Source of the DNA: an uncultured Faecalicatena sp.
GTDB lineage: Bacteria > Bacillota > Clostridia > Lachnospirales > Lachnospiraceae
Direction: 5' to 3'
Length of the DNA: 64,000 nucleotides
Assembly (NCBI GenBank): GCA_948468385.1
Contig: CAOKHZ010000020.1
Span: 1-64,000, forward strand
Shown here: positions 53,571 to 61,712 of the stretch, piece by piece
Layout of the letters: the number at the start of each line of letters is the position of its first letter
Numbering within the stretch: the first letter of the stretch is position 1
Notes under the pieces: model-generated
What the model saw: the letters and a program-made list of their open reading frames with translations, nothing else
Databases searched by the model: none
What the model was told of the DNA's origin: nothing
Translations under genes and position numbers: made by a program

Positions 53571-54851
53571 TCACTCGGCAAATTCCATAGGCTTGTACAT
53601 TTCCCGGTACTGCCTGGGCGTCATCTGCTTTTTCTCTTTAAATATCTTCCCGAAATAACTCTGGGACGGAAAGTTGACATACTCCGCGATTCTCGGCAAC
53701 GGCTCGTCCGAATAAATCAAAAGGTTCGCCGCCTTTTCCACCCGTACCTCGTTGACGAAGTCCTGCAGGCAGACCCCCGTCTCCTTCTTAAACAACCGTG
53801 ACAAATAGCTGCCGCTGATTCCCAGCGTGTCGGCGATTTCCTCCAAATAAATCTTTTCCCTATAATTTTTACGCACGTAGTCCTTACAACGTTCCGTATA
53901 CGAAGTATGGTGCTTCGTCTTCTGTCCCTGCACCAACTTCGTCAACTCTTCCACCGCATGGTTTCGATAGGTCAGAATCTGCACGACGTCATCACACTGC
54001 GAGCCCTTGTTAATATAGAACCCGCTCACGCGGTAAGCCACGTAAGGCATCACGCCACCCTCGATGGCCGCACGGGCGCAAAGGGATGCCGCGACCGTCA
54101 AGAGATTCCGCCAGTGCGTCAACTCGTCCGATCCCAATTTCCCAATTTGCGTGTCCATCTCCTTGGAAAGCCGCACGGCTTCGCCGACGTTTCCATCCCG
54201 CACCATGTCGAGGAGCTTGCGTTCTTCCTGATAGGTATGCCGGTAAATGTCCTCTTCATCTGATTCTATGTTGAAACGAATCCGCTCCTTCTCTTCTTGT
54301 TCCTTCGTCACCTGCGAAAGATGATTGGCATCGACCAAATCCTGGTCCGTATATTCCTGCCCGACGACCAGCTTTGCCAGCATCCCGACCGCCTTCAAAG
54401 CCTCCATCAACGTGTGGTAATAAAGTCCCTTTTCCCACGCCTCGTCAACCCCGTATGTCCGATAAAAATGATGTCGCTCCACGCGCCCCATGCTCTTCGT
54501 ACAAAGCGGTCCCATCAAAAAGTATTCCCCGCCCCGTGTGACGCCGTCACCAGTTTCCCACCCAGAACCAACGGCACTCCCGGCCTCAGTCTGGCCGCCA
54601 CTGACCTTCAAGGCTTCTCCTTGACCGGCATCCCTTTTCACGCACACGAAAAACGCCTGATATTCATCCATGAAAATGTAAGGCTCTTGTTGCGCGTCCG
54701 CCCCGTGCAGCAGCTTCGTCCGAAGCTTTTCGCTCTTATAAATCGGGTTGTACTCCGCATTTTCCTCATAAACGTCTAACTTCCCACCCCGCACGCAATA
54801 GATCCCCGTATGTAAAATCTGCGCCAGATGGCTTAAAATATAGGTTTGCAT
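53571..54851 (-). CDS. AraC family transcriptional regulator
   Basis: 426 residues. C-terminal AraC domain IYLEEIADTLGISGSYLSRLFKKETG and LPRIAEYVNFPSQSYFGKIFKEKKQMTPRQYR. The N-terminal sensor (HTGIYCVRGGKLDVYEEN) and overall length resemble the AraC protein at 11616. A Gly/Ser/Thr-rich insertion (SGGQTEAGSAVGSGWETGDG) interrupts the sensor. Likely governs the carboxylesterase and the now broken oxidoreductase. GGAG is 11 bases before the ATG, a rather long distance. Confidence 0.85.
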   Translation of the reverse strand: MQTYILSHLAQILHTGIYCVRGGKLDVYEENAEYNPIYKSEKLRTKLLHGADAQQEPYIFMDEYQAFFVCVKRDAGQGEALKVSGGQTEAGSAVGSGWETGDGVTRGGEYFLMGPLCTKSMGRVERHHFYRTYGVDEAWEKGLYYHTLMEALKAVGMLAKLVVGQEYTDQDLVDANHLSQVTKEQEEKERIRFNIESDEEDIYRHTYQEERKLLDMVRDGNVGEAVRLSKEMDTQIGKLGSDELTHWRNLLTVAASLCARAAIEGGVMPYVAYRVSGFYINKGSQCDDVVQILTYRNHAVEELTKLVQGQKTKHHTSYTERCKDYVRKNYREKIYLEEIADTLGISGSYLSRLFKKETGVCLQDFVNEVRVEKAANLLIYSDEPLPRIAEYVNFPSQSYFGKIFKEKKQMTPRQYREMYKPMEFAE

Positions 54852-55030
54852 ACGTTTAAATGCTCCTGGCTCCTAAATTTTTATCAAGATAATCCATTTT
54901 ATCATTTTTCCGTCTTTCAACACAAGTGCTTTTCACAATTAATTTCTTCTTTATCTATTTTGGGTTCACTTTGTACAGAAAATCATCACTGTTACTATTC
55001 TCTTGAAGCAAGCAAAACTCTTTTCCTCAA

Positions 55031-55058
55031 TTGCTTGATTCCCATTTCCGTTTATGAT
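55031..55058 (+). promoter_or_regulatory. Promoter of the AAA-ATPase-like fragment
   Basis: -35 TTGCTT, 16-base spacer, -10 TATGAT, 52 bases before the ATG at 55110. It seems intact although the gene is cut short. Confidence 0.5.
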
Positions 55059-55109
55059 AGACTTACAATCAGAACCAAGAATACCAAAAACGCCAAGGTG
55101 GTGACATTT

Positions 55110-55322
55110 ATGAAATCGTTCAATACGACCGGGGCATGCATCCCAAACAATCATTACATGATAGATTTGAAAAGCCGCATGATTCAGATTAAGGCCATGA
55201 TAGATGCAGGTGAATATTTGACGATTAATAGAGCCAGACAATACGGAAAAACAACGATGCTAACCGCATTAAGAAATCATCTGCAAGAGTATGGGTTTGT
55301 CAAAACCAAAAACGGGAAATAA
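55110..55322 (+). pseudogene. AAA-ATPase-like protein, N-terminal fragment
   Basis: 70 residues: MKSFNTTGACIPNNHYMIDL, then GEYLTINRARQYGKTTMLTALRNHL. This is the highly conserved start of the AAA-ATPase_like/PD-(D/E)XK (PF09820-PF08011) proteins, including the Walker A GKTT. The frame stops after ...FVKTKNGK, so more than 400 residues are missing. AAGGTGG precedes the ATG. Other remnants of the same gene family lie at 17491, 17611 and 60972. Confidence 0.8.
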
Positions 55323-55376
55323 TCGGAGAAACCGAACTAACCGAAGCAACGGTGTAGGAATTCATTCCCTTTCAAG

Positions 55377-55407
55377 CGAGGTGGCGGGTCACATGCCCGC
55401 CACCTCG
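55377..55407. terminator. Strong stem-loop
   Basis: Perfect 12-bp stem CGAGGTGGCGGG/CCCGCCACCTCG with a 7-base loop then TTTCAT, between the AAA fragment and the convergent exporter gene. Confidence 0.75.
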
Positions 55408-55464
55408 TTTCATCACTTTCCACATTATACGCATTCACAATTCATGTCCGGCAGTTCATCTTGC

Positions 55465-57315
55465 TCACGCGCACTCCGACGTTTTCTCAAACTGGCTGTT
55501 GTATAGCTCCGCATAGAAGCCATTTTTCGCAAGCAGTTCTTCGTGATTTCCCTGCTCGACGATGTCGCCGTCCTTCATCACCAGTATCATGTCCGCGTCA
55601 CGAATCGTGGACAAGCGGTGGGCGATAACGAAACTGGTACGCCCCTTCATCAACGCGTCCATCGCCTTTTGAATCTGTATCTCGGTTCTCGTGTCGACCG
55701 AACTCGTCGCCTCGTCCAGTATCAAAATCTTCGGGTCGGCAAGAATCGCCCTGGCAATCGTCAGCAATTGCTTCTGGCCTTGCGACACGTTGCTGGCCTC
55801 CTCGTTTAACTCCATGTCATAGCCGCCCGGCAATGTCTGCACGAAACGGTGTACCCGAGCCGCCTTTGCGGCCTCGACGATTTCCTCATCGGTAGCATCC
55901 AATTTTCCATAACGGATATTATCACGGATGCTGCCATGGAACAGCCACGTGTCCTGCAACACCATGCCAAACATCATGCGCAACTCGCTGCGGTTGAAAT
56001 CCTTGACATTGTGCCCGTCAATCAAAATCGCCCCGTCATTCACGTCATAGAAGCGCATCAGGAGCTTGATCATCGTCGTCTTTCCGGCACCGGTCGGACC
56101 GACGATGGCTATCTTTTGCCCTTCCTTCACCTTCGCGCTGAAGTCATTAACGATAATCTTATCCTTGTTATAGCCAAAGTGCACATGGTCGAACTCCACG
56201 TTTCCCCGCAGGCCTTCCACGGATACCGGGTCAGGCACCGTCTGGTCTTCCTCTTCTTCCTCAAGGAATTCAAAGACACGCTCCGCCGCCGCGGTCGCCG
56301 ACTGCATCATATTGGCCACCTGCGCCATCTGTTGGATTGGTGACGTGAAATTACGCACGTACTGGATGAAGGATTGGATGTCTCCGACGGAAATGGCGCC
56401 GCGGATGGCCAGATAGCCTCCCAAAATCGCCACGCCCACGTAGCCTAAGTTCCCCACAAAGCTCATCAACGGCATCATCAGTCCCGACAAGAACTGGGAA
56501 CGCCATGCCGAATCATACAGCGTATTGTTGGCCTCCTCGAACGTGGCCAGCACGTCCTCTTCCTTATTAAATACCTTCACGATGTTATGTCCGCCATAAA
56601 CCTCTTCCACCTGGCCGTTCACCTTGCCCAAATACTCCTGCTGCCTGCGGAAATATTTCTGCGAATGCCCCATGATAGCCCCGACGAGCCCAAGGGAAAG
56701 AGGCAAAATCAACAACGCCATCAACGTCATCGGCAAACTGATGGAAATCATCATTACCAGCACGCCAATCAGGGTCGTCACGGATGTCACGATCTGGGTG
56801 GCGCATTGGCTTAGGCTCTCACCCACCGTGTCCACGTCGTTCGTCACCCGGGAGAGAATCTCGCCATGTGTCTTGGTATCAAAATAATTCATCGGCATGC
56901 GGCTGATTTTCTCCGACAATTCCTTGCGGAACTGGTACGTCATCTTCTGGGAAACGTCGCCCATCATGTAACTCTGGATGCCTGAGCACAAACCACTGAT
57001 GGCATACAATCCCAACGTGAACAATAAAATCTGTCCAATCTTTAAAAAGTCCATCCCGCTGCCGCCAGACACCTGGCTGACCAGCCCGGCAAAAATCTCC
57101 GTCGTGGCCATTCCCAAAATCTTTGGCCCCACGATACTAAACAAGGTGCCGCATATGGCGAAAAAGAAGATAAATCCCAAAAGTACCTTGTATTTCGCCA
57201 TGTAACGAGCCAGCTTGAGAAGCGTTCCCTTCATGTCCTTGGCCTTTTCTCCCTTGCCAGGCATCCCGCCGCCATGCTTGCTCCCATTCTTTTTTCCATG
57301 CATCATCTTAGGCAT
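55465..57315 (-). CDS. ABC exporter half-transporter, canonical ATPase
   Basis: About 616 residues: six membrane spans, then a nucleotide-binding domain with Walker A VGPTGAGKTT, signature NVSQGQKQLLTIARA, Walker B ILILDEATSSVD (catalytic Glu present) and switch AHRLST. A Lys/Gly-rich N-terminal extension precedes the first span. The gene starts 8 bases inside the previous ABC gene. The two half-transporters form a heterodimer (MdlAB/TM287-288-like) exporting an unknown compound. Confidence 0.92.
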   Translation of the reverse strand: MPKMMHGKKNGSKHGGGMPGKGEKAKDMKGTLLKLARYMAKYKVLLGFIFFFAICGTLFSIVGPKILGMATTEIFAGLVSQVSGGSGMDFLKIGQILLFTLGLYAISGLCSGIQSYMMGDVSQKMTYQFRKELSEKISRMPMNYFDTKTHGEILSRVTNDVDTVGESLSQCATQIVTSVTTLIGVLVMMISISLPMTLMALLILPLSLGLVGAIMGHSQKYFRRQQEYLGKVNGQVEEVYGGHNIVKVFNKEEDVLATFEEANNTLYDSAWRSQFLSGLMMPLMSFVGNLGYVGVAILGGYLAIRGAISVGDIQSFIQYVRNFTSPIQQMAQVANMMQSATAAAERVFEFLEEEEEDQTVPDPVSVEGLRGNVEFDHVHFGYNKDKIIVNDFSAKVKEGQKIAIVGPTGAGKTTMIKLLMRFYDVNDGAILIDGHNVKDFNRSELRMMFGMVLQDTWLFHGSIRDNIRYGKLDATDEEIVEAAKAARVHRFVQTLPGGYDMELNEEASNVSQGQKQLLTIARAILADPKILILDEATSSVDTRTEIQIQKAMDALMKGRTSFVIAHRLSTIRDADMILVMKDGDIVEQGNHEELLAKNGFYAELYNSQFEKTSECA

Positions 57316-59668
57316 GAGCAACCTCCTCCTTTCCCACCTGCATATCCGAAAAATCCGCCTCGCCTTGCGCGACGTCACTTATCCCGCTTTGTGCATCTGC
57401 GCCTTGCAAAGCAACATCTCTTCCATCTTGTGCCGCCTCACCCTGCGCCGAGTCTCCCATGTCGGCCGCAAGTTCCGCTTCGGAAAGCTGCGAACTGGCA
57501 ATCTGCTGGTAAACCTCACAAGATTTCAACAATTCCTTGTGCGTGCCGATTCCGGCAATCTTTCCTTCGTCCAGCACGATAATCTGCTCCGCGTGGAGAA
57601 TCGTGCTGATTCGCTGCGCCACGATGATCACGGTACTTTCCGCCGTTTTCTCTTTCAACGCGCGCCGCAGCGCAACGTCCGTCTTGTAATCCAACGCCGA
57701 AAAACTGTCGTCAAAAATGAACACGTCCGGATGCCTGGCAACGGCACGGGCAATGGACAGACGCTGCTTCTGCCCGCCGGAAACATTGGAACCGCCCTGG
57801 GCAATCGGGCTTTCGTAACGCTTGTGCTTCGTCTCGATGAACTCCGTCGCCTGGGCGATGGCCGCCGCCTCCTCCATCTCCTCTTCCGCCCCGTCCGGAT
57901 TGCCGAACATAATGTTGGACTGAATGGTTCCAGAGAACAACACGCCCTTCTGCGGCACGTATCCCAGCTTGTCGCGTAAATCTTTTTGCGCAAGGTCGCG
58001 AACGTCGACCCCGTCCAACGTAATCTTTCCTTCCGTCACGTCGTAAAATCTTGGAATCAGGTTGATTACCGTGGACTTTCCGCTACCCGTGCTTCCGATG
58101 ATGGCCGTCGTCTCCCCCGGCCTCGCCACGAAGGAAATGTCCTCGATTACATTTTCATCCGCCCCCGGATACTTAAACGACACATGGTCGAATACAACCT
58201 CGCCCTTCGCGTTTTCCGGCAGCGCAAGCGGATTCTCCGGATCCTGAATCATGTTCTCGCTGGTCAAAACTTCATTGACACGATCTGCCGCCACGGCAGC
58301 CCTCGGCAACATGATGGAAATCACGCACAACATCAAGAAGCCCATGATGATCTGCATCGTGTACTGGATAAAGGCCATCATGTCCCCGACCTGCATCTGC
58401 CCTTTCGTGATGCTGTCCGCGCCGACCCACATGATGAGGACGGACACGCCGTTCATGACAATGGTCATAGCCGGCATCATGAATGCCATCACGTGGACGA
58501 CGAACAAGTTCGTCTTCGTCAAGTCCTGATTGGCCACGTCGAAACGTTCCTTTTCATGTTCCTCCGTACTAAATGCCCGAATGACCGGCAGACCGGTCAA
58601 AATTTCCCGTGTGACCAAATTCAAGCGATCCACGAGCTTTTGCATCACCTTGAACTTCGGCATCACGAACACGGACATCAAGACCATGATCAAGCCAATC
58701 AAGAACACGGCAAGCCCAATCACCCACAGCATGGAAATGTTGGTCTCAAACACCCTCACCAAACCGCCGATGGCCAGAATCGGCGCATAAAGCACGATCC
58801 TTAAAATCATCACCGTCACGCCCTGAATCCGCTGGATGTCGTTCGTGTTCCTGGTAATCAAAGACGCGGTGGAAAACTTGTCAAACTCGTTGCTCGAAAA
58901 AGACACCACCTTGTTAAATACCTGGCGGCGCAGGTCACGCCCAATCGTCGCGCCCATACGGGATGCCATGAAGCCGACAAAAACGCTTAATATCATGACA
59001 AATAACGCGAGCGCCAGCATACGGCCGCCAACCGAAAACAAATAATCAAACTGCATCTTTTCCATGTCGATGCCCAAGTCTTCATAAGCGCTCTTAATAT
59101 AAGTAACCGCTGCCTGCTCCACGATGGACTCCGGCAACGCGGACATCTGCCCATGGATGCCCTCTATCAATTGCGCACGCGCCTCATCCGGCAATAACCG
59201 CAAAATGTCGAACACGTCTGCATCGACCCCAAGCACCCCCTCCGGGACGTTCGCCTTCAACTGCTCCACAATTTGCCCCACGGTCTCGCTTCCGGTGCCG
59301 AAATTCTCCACCAGCATCATCGGAAGGCTCATCTCCCCGCACAGTTCGTCAAGCCGATCCTCGTCCTCCTGCACGTCCGCCTTCAAGACATAAGCCGCCT
59401 TCGCATACGTCACATCATCTTTCTCATACGCCGAGAGCACGTCTTCTTCCTGCTCCTTTGTCAAAAAGAGACAGACCTTCTCCATTTCCTCCACTGAAAT
59501 CGCCGTCGGTATCACGTCATCGACACCAGACTGCTGGATGCCGACATTGACGATGTTGGACGTATATGCCGGGAGTGACAAGTCACAATACGCCTGCAAG
59601 ACCAACAACGCCAGAATCACGATGGCATACTTCCAATACCTGCCAATGTACTTAAATAAATTTTTCAT
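57308..59668 (-). CDS. ABC exporter half-transporter with degenerate ATPase site
   Basis: 786 residues. Walker A IGSTGSGKST and signature NVSGGQKQRLSIARA are intact, but the Walker B end reads FIFDDSFSALD with Asp in place of the catalytic Glu, the usual degenerate site of heterodimeric exporters. About 165 residues of hydrophilic sequence separate the first and second membrane spans (an extracellular domain), and the C-terminus carries an Ala/Gln/Gly repeat-like tail. First ABC gene after the MarR repressor, 27 bases downstream. Confidence 0.92.
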   Translation of the reverse strand: MKNLFKYIGRYWKYAIVILALLVLQAYCDLSLPAYTSNIVNVGIQQSGVDDVIPTAISVEEMEKVCLFLTKEQEEDVLSAYEKDDVTYAKAAYVLKADVQEDEDRLDELCGEMSLPMMLVENFGTGSETVGQIVEQLKANVPEGVLGVDADVFDILRLLPDEARAQLIEGIHGQMSALPESIVEQAAVTYIKSAYEDLGIDMEKMQFDYLFSVGGRMLALALFVMILSVFVGFMASRMGATIGRDLRRQVFNKVVSFSSNEFDKFSTASLITRNTNDIQRIQGVTVMILRIVLYAPILAIGGLVRVFETNISMLWVIGLAVFLIGLIMVLMSVFVMPKFKVMQKLVDRLNLVTREILTGLPVIRAFSTEEHEKERFDVANQDLTKTNLFVVHVMAFMMPAMTIVMNGVSVLIMWVGADSITKGQMQVGDMMAFIQYTMQIIMGFLMLCVISIMLPRAAVAADRVNEVLTSENMIQDPENPLALPENAKGEVVFDHVSFKYPGADENVIEDISFVARPGETTAIIGSTGSGKSTVINLIPRFYDVTEGKITLDGVDVRDLAQKDLRDKLGYVPQKGVLFSGTIQSNIMFGNPDGAEEEMEEAAAIAQATEFIETKHKRYESPIAQGGSNVSGGQKQRLSIARAVARHPDVFIFDDSFSALDYKTDVALRRALKEKTAESTVIIVAQRISTILHAEQIIVLDEGKIAGIGTHKELLKSCEVYQQIASSQLSEAELAADMGDSAQGEAAQDGRDVALQGADAQSGISDVAQGEADFSDMQVGKEEVAHA

Positions 59669-59694
59669 GGCTCTTCCTTCCTTTCTTTCTACTT

Positions 59695-60285
59695 TTATAA
59701 ATCACTGAAATCGCCGTATTTTTTATACTTTTGCATCTTGTCTTTAAATTCCTGCACTTTTGTCTCATATTCTTGCATTCGTTTTTCGCACTCCTGCATC
59801 CGTGCCTGATGCTCTCGCATTTTTTCCTTTGCCGCCCGTTCTCTTTCCTCTTCTTCCGCCTTGTTTAAATTATCACAAACTTGCATCAAGAGACGTTTTA
59901 ATATGATTTTTTCTTCCATGCTCATTCCAGAAAAGACCGTCTCGTCCAGAGCTTCGCCCACCTTGCCCAGATTCTCCAAATACTTATGGCTTTTTTCCGT
60001 GACGGAAAGCCGCATCACCCTCTGATCCTTCGAATCTGGACAACGCACCACGTACCCTTCCCTCTCCATCTTCTGGATAGAAGTCGTAATCGTAGAGGGC
60101 GTCACGTTCATCCGTTCCGCCAACTCCTTCTGGGACAACTCTTTGCCGGACAATGCCAGTAAAATGCCCGCCTGCCACAGTTTCATGTCGAACTTGGCGA
60201 ATACCCTCTTGGCCTGCTCATCCATCATACAAGAAATCTGTTTAAACAATGCAATCGCGGGAATATCCGGATCCATGTACCACAT
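59695..60285 (-). CDS. MarR family repressor with coiled-coil tail
   Basis: About 196 residues. Winged helix: LSGKELSQKELAERMNVTPSTITTSIQKMEREGYVVRCPDSKDQRVMRLSVTEK. The last 55 residues are a heptad-rich coiled coil (MREHQARMQECEKRMQEYETKVQEFKDKMQ), longer than in typical MarR proteins. GGTGG lies 7 bases before ATG 60285; another ATG 13 codons upstream is possible. It heads the exporter operon and probably represses it through the palindromes at 60350 and 60562. Confidence 0.88.
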   Translation of the reverse strand: MWYMDPDIPAIALFKQISCMMDEQAKRVFAKFDMKLWQAGILLALSGKELSQKELAERMNVTPSTITTSIQKMEREGYVVRCPDSKDQRVMRLSVTEKSHKYLENLGKVGEALDETVFSGMSMEEKIILKRLLMQVCDNLNKAEEEERERAAKEKMREHQARMQECEKRMQEYETKVQEFKDKMQKYKKYGDFSDL

Positions 60286-60349
60286 CTTGATTCCACCTTT
60301 CGTAGCTTTCACAAATAACTCCATTCACCGCCCGGCATCACGCGGGCAA

Positions 60350-60399
60350 TTAGTTTGATATCTAACTAATAAGATACGATATAGTGCTTTGTTTGTCAA
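60350..60399 (-). promoter_or_regulatory. MarR promoter and operator
   Basis: On the minus strand -35 TTGACA (60399-60394), 17-base spacer, -10 TATCTT (60376-60371). The 20-bp palindrome TTAGTTTGATATCTAACTAA (60350-60369) covers the transcription start. Confidence 0.75.
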
Positions 60400-60561
60400 G
60401 ATACAATTTTTTAAATAATGTTGGATTTTTGAAATTTTTTCTTGTGAAATTTACATAAACTCTTTTAGATTCCTTGATTTTTGGCTCTTTTTCATACTTT
60501 TACAGACCATCAGAATTTGTAAAAAGACAAAATCCATAGGTTGCAGTTTATAAAAAATTAA

Positions 60562-60581
60562 TTAGTTTTCAAACAAACTAA
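60562..60581. promoter_or_regulatory. Second MarR-like operator
   Basis: TTAGTTTTCAAACAAACTAA has the same TTAGTT/AACTAA arms and 20-bp length as the site at 60350. It lies in the otherwise empty AT-rich gap of 435 bases, 140-160 bases before the coiled-coil gene. Confidence 0.5.
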
Positions 60582-60721
60582 AATCCAGCGAATTCTGGGA
60601 AACGGATTTTGTATCTTTCATAGACTTCCCCTTGTTTTCGTGTTATACTAGGAACACTTGATAGTCCTTGCGCAAAGCTGTTGAGAACATTGACTTAAGT
60701 AAGTACAAGGAGGGGAACCAT

Positions 60722-60972
60722 ATGACAGAGAACGAAAAGCTTGACCTGCTATTATCCGAAATGCAAGAAATGAAGGCCGACATGCAGGATATGAAGTCCG
60801 ACATGAAAGGGATGAAATCGGAGCTTCAGGAGACAAACCGCCGCATCACAAACGTGGAATTGCACCTGGAAAATCACACGGACAGAAATATCCAACTATT
60901 GGCCGAGAATTTTATCAATCTCACCAACAAGCTCAACCAGGCGATTCCGGCCGCCGACAAGAACCTTGCAGC
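60722..60972 (+). pseudogene. Small coiled-coil protein, C-terminus replaced
   Basis: Starts MTENEKLDLLLSEMQEMKAD with tandem (M)QDMKSDMKGMKSEL heptads, then NRRITNVELHLENHTDRNIQ and LAENFINLTNKLNQAIPAADKNLA. GGAGGGG precedes the ATG. After about residue 83 the sequence abruptly becomes the reverse strand of a nuclease-domain gene, adding a short foreign tail up to 61030. It was probably a DUF-type coiled-coil protein of about 110 residues. Confidence 0.65.
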
Positions 60973-61249
60973 GTTTCTTATAGCACGCGATTCCATATCT
61001 ATAAATTGTTCGCATACCATGCTCCAATAGCACCTCGTCATAACGATTATCCTTAATTTGTTGCATTGCCGCCTCGCACCCAGCATCAAATTTCCCGTTT
61101 TCCGCATATTTCAACTCGATAACGATACCGATTTCCTCATCCTCAATTTCCACCATGATATCGCTGTATCCGTCTCCCGCTTCCGCATTCGAAACAACAC
61201 TCCAACCGTCCTGAAGTCCTCTTCAATATCTTTTAACCAATCGGCGGAA
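60972..61249 (-). pseudogene. PD-(D/E)XK (DUF1703) C-terminal fragment, frameshifted
   Basis: Reads ADWLKDIEEDFRTVGVLFR, then, after a one-base frameshift, NAEAGDGYSDIMVEIEDEEI, GIVIELKYAENGKFDAGCEAA and YRYGIACYKKRCKV. This is the C-terminal nuclease-like domain of an AAA-ATPase-like protein. Its N-terminal side is fused to a vWA fragment and its end abuts the coiled-coil gene tail-to-tail. Confidence 0.75.
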
Positions 61250-61294
61250 AGGGGCGCGCACGCGCGGACATTGCATGCCGTCTCGACCACCGTC

Positions 61295-61636
61295 TCATAG
61301 AGGACGGCCGTCCGTCGTAATGACAAACATCGTATGCTCCGGCACGTCCTCGCGGCGGGCGTATTTATGAATGTTGCCAATGTGATGGATGGCTCCGCCA
61401 ATCGCGTCAAGCAAGGCGGTACAGCCCCGAACCGTATATTCCTCCTCCGTCATTTTCGGAACGTCCGAAAGATTCACGCGGTCGTGCAGCACCTCGCTCA
61501 CGTTGTCAAATAGAATCGTGGATACATAACATTTTCCCAAACGCAATATTTCTGACTTTTTCCGCAACGCGCGCCATTGTCCCCAATCCTTCCTTTTGTT
61601 ATGATAAAAACACGACCGTCTGCTTGCGCATGACAC
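61295..61636 (-). pseudogene. von Willebrand A domain protein, internal fragment
   Basis: Reads GKCYVSTILFDNVSEVLHDR, VNLSDVPKMTEEEYTVRGCT, ALLDAIGGAIHHIGNIHKYA and PEHTMFVITTDG. These are the middle of a bacterial vWA protein. The MIDAS motif DxSxS upstream and all sequence after TTDG are lost; the frame then runs into the DUF1703 remnant. Confidence 0.75.
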
Positions 61637-61712
61637 CCGTGTTCATTTTCAATGTACGACGGGCGGCACAAAACCATGCAGTTGGCAATATTTTATAAAG
61701 GAGTCAGACACC

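Noticed and set aside
57215..57979. 254-codon plus-strand open frame
   Set aside because: Lies antisense to the exporter ATPase domain; no ribosome site or similarity. It is a codon-bias shadow.
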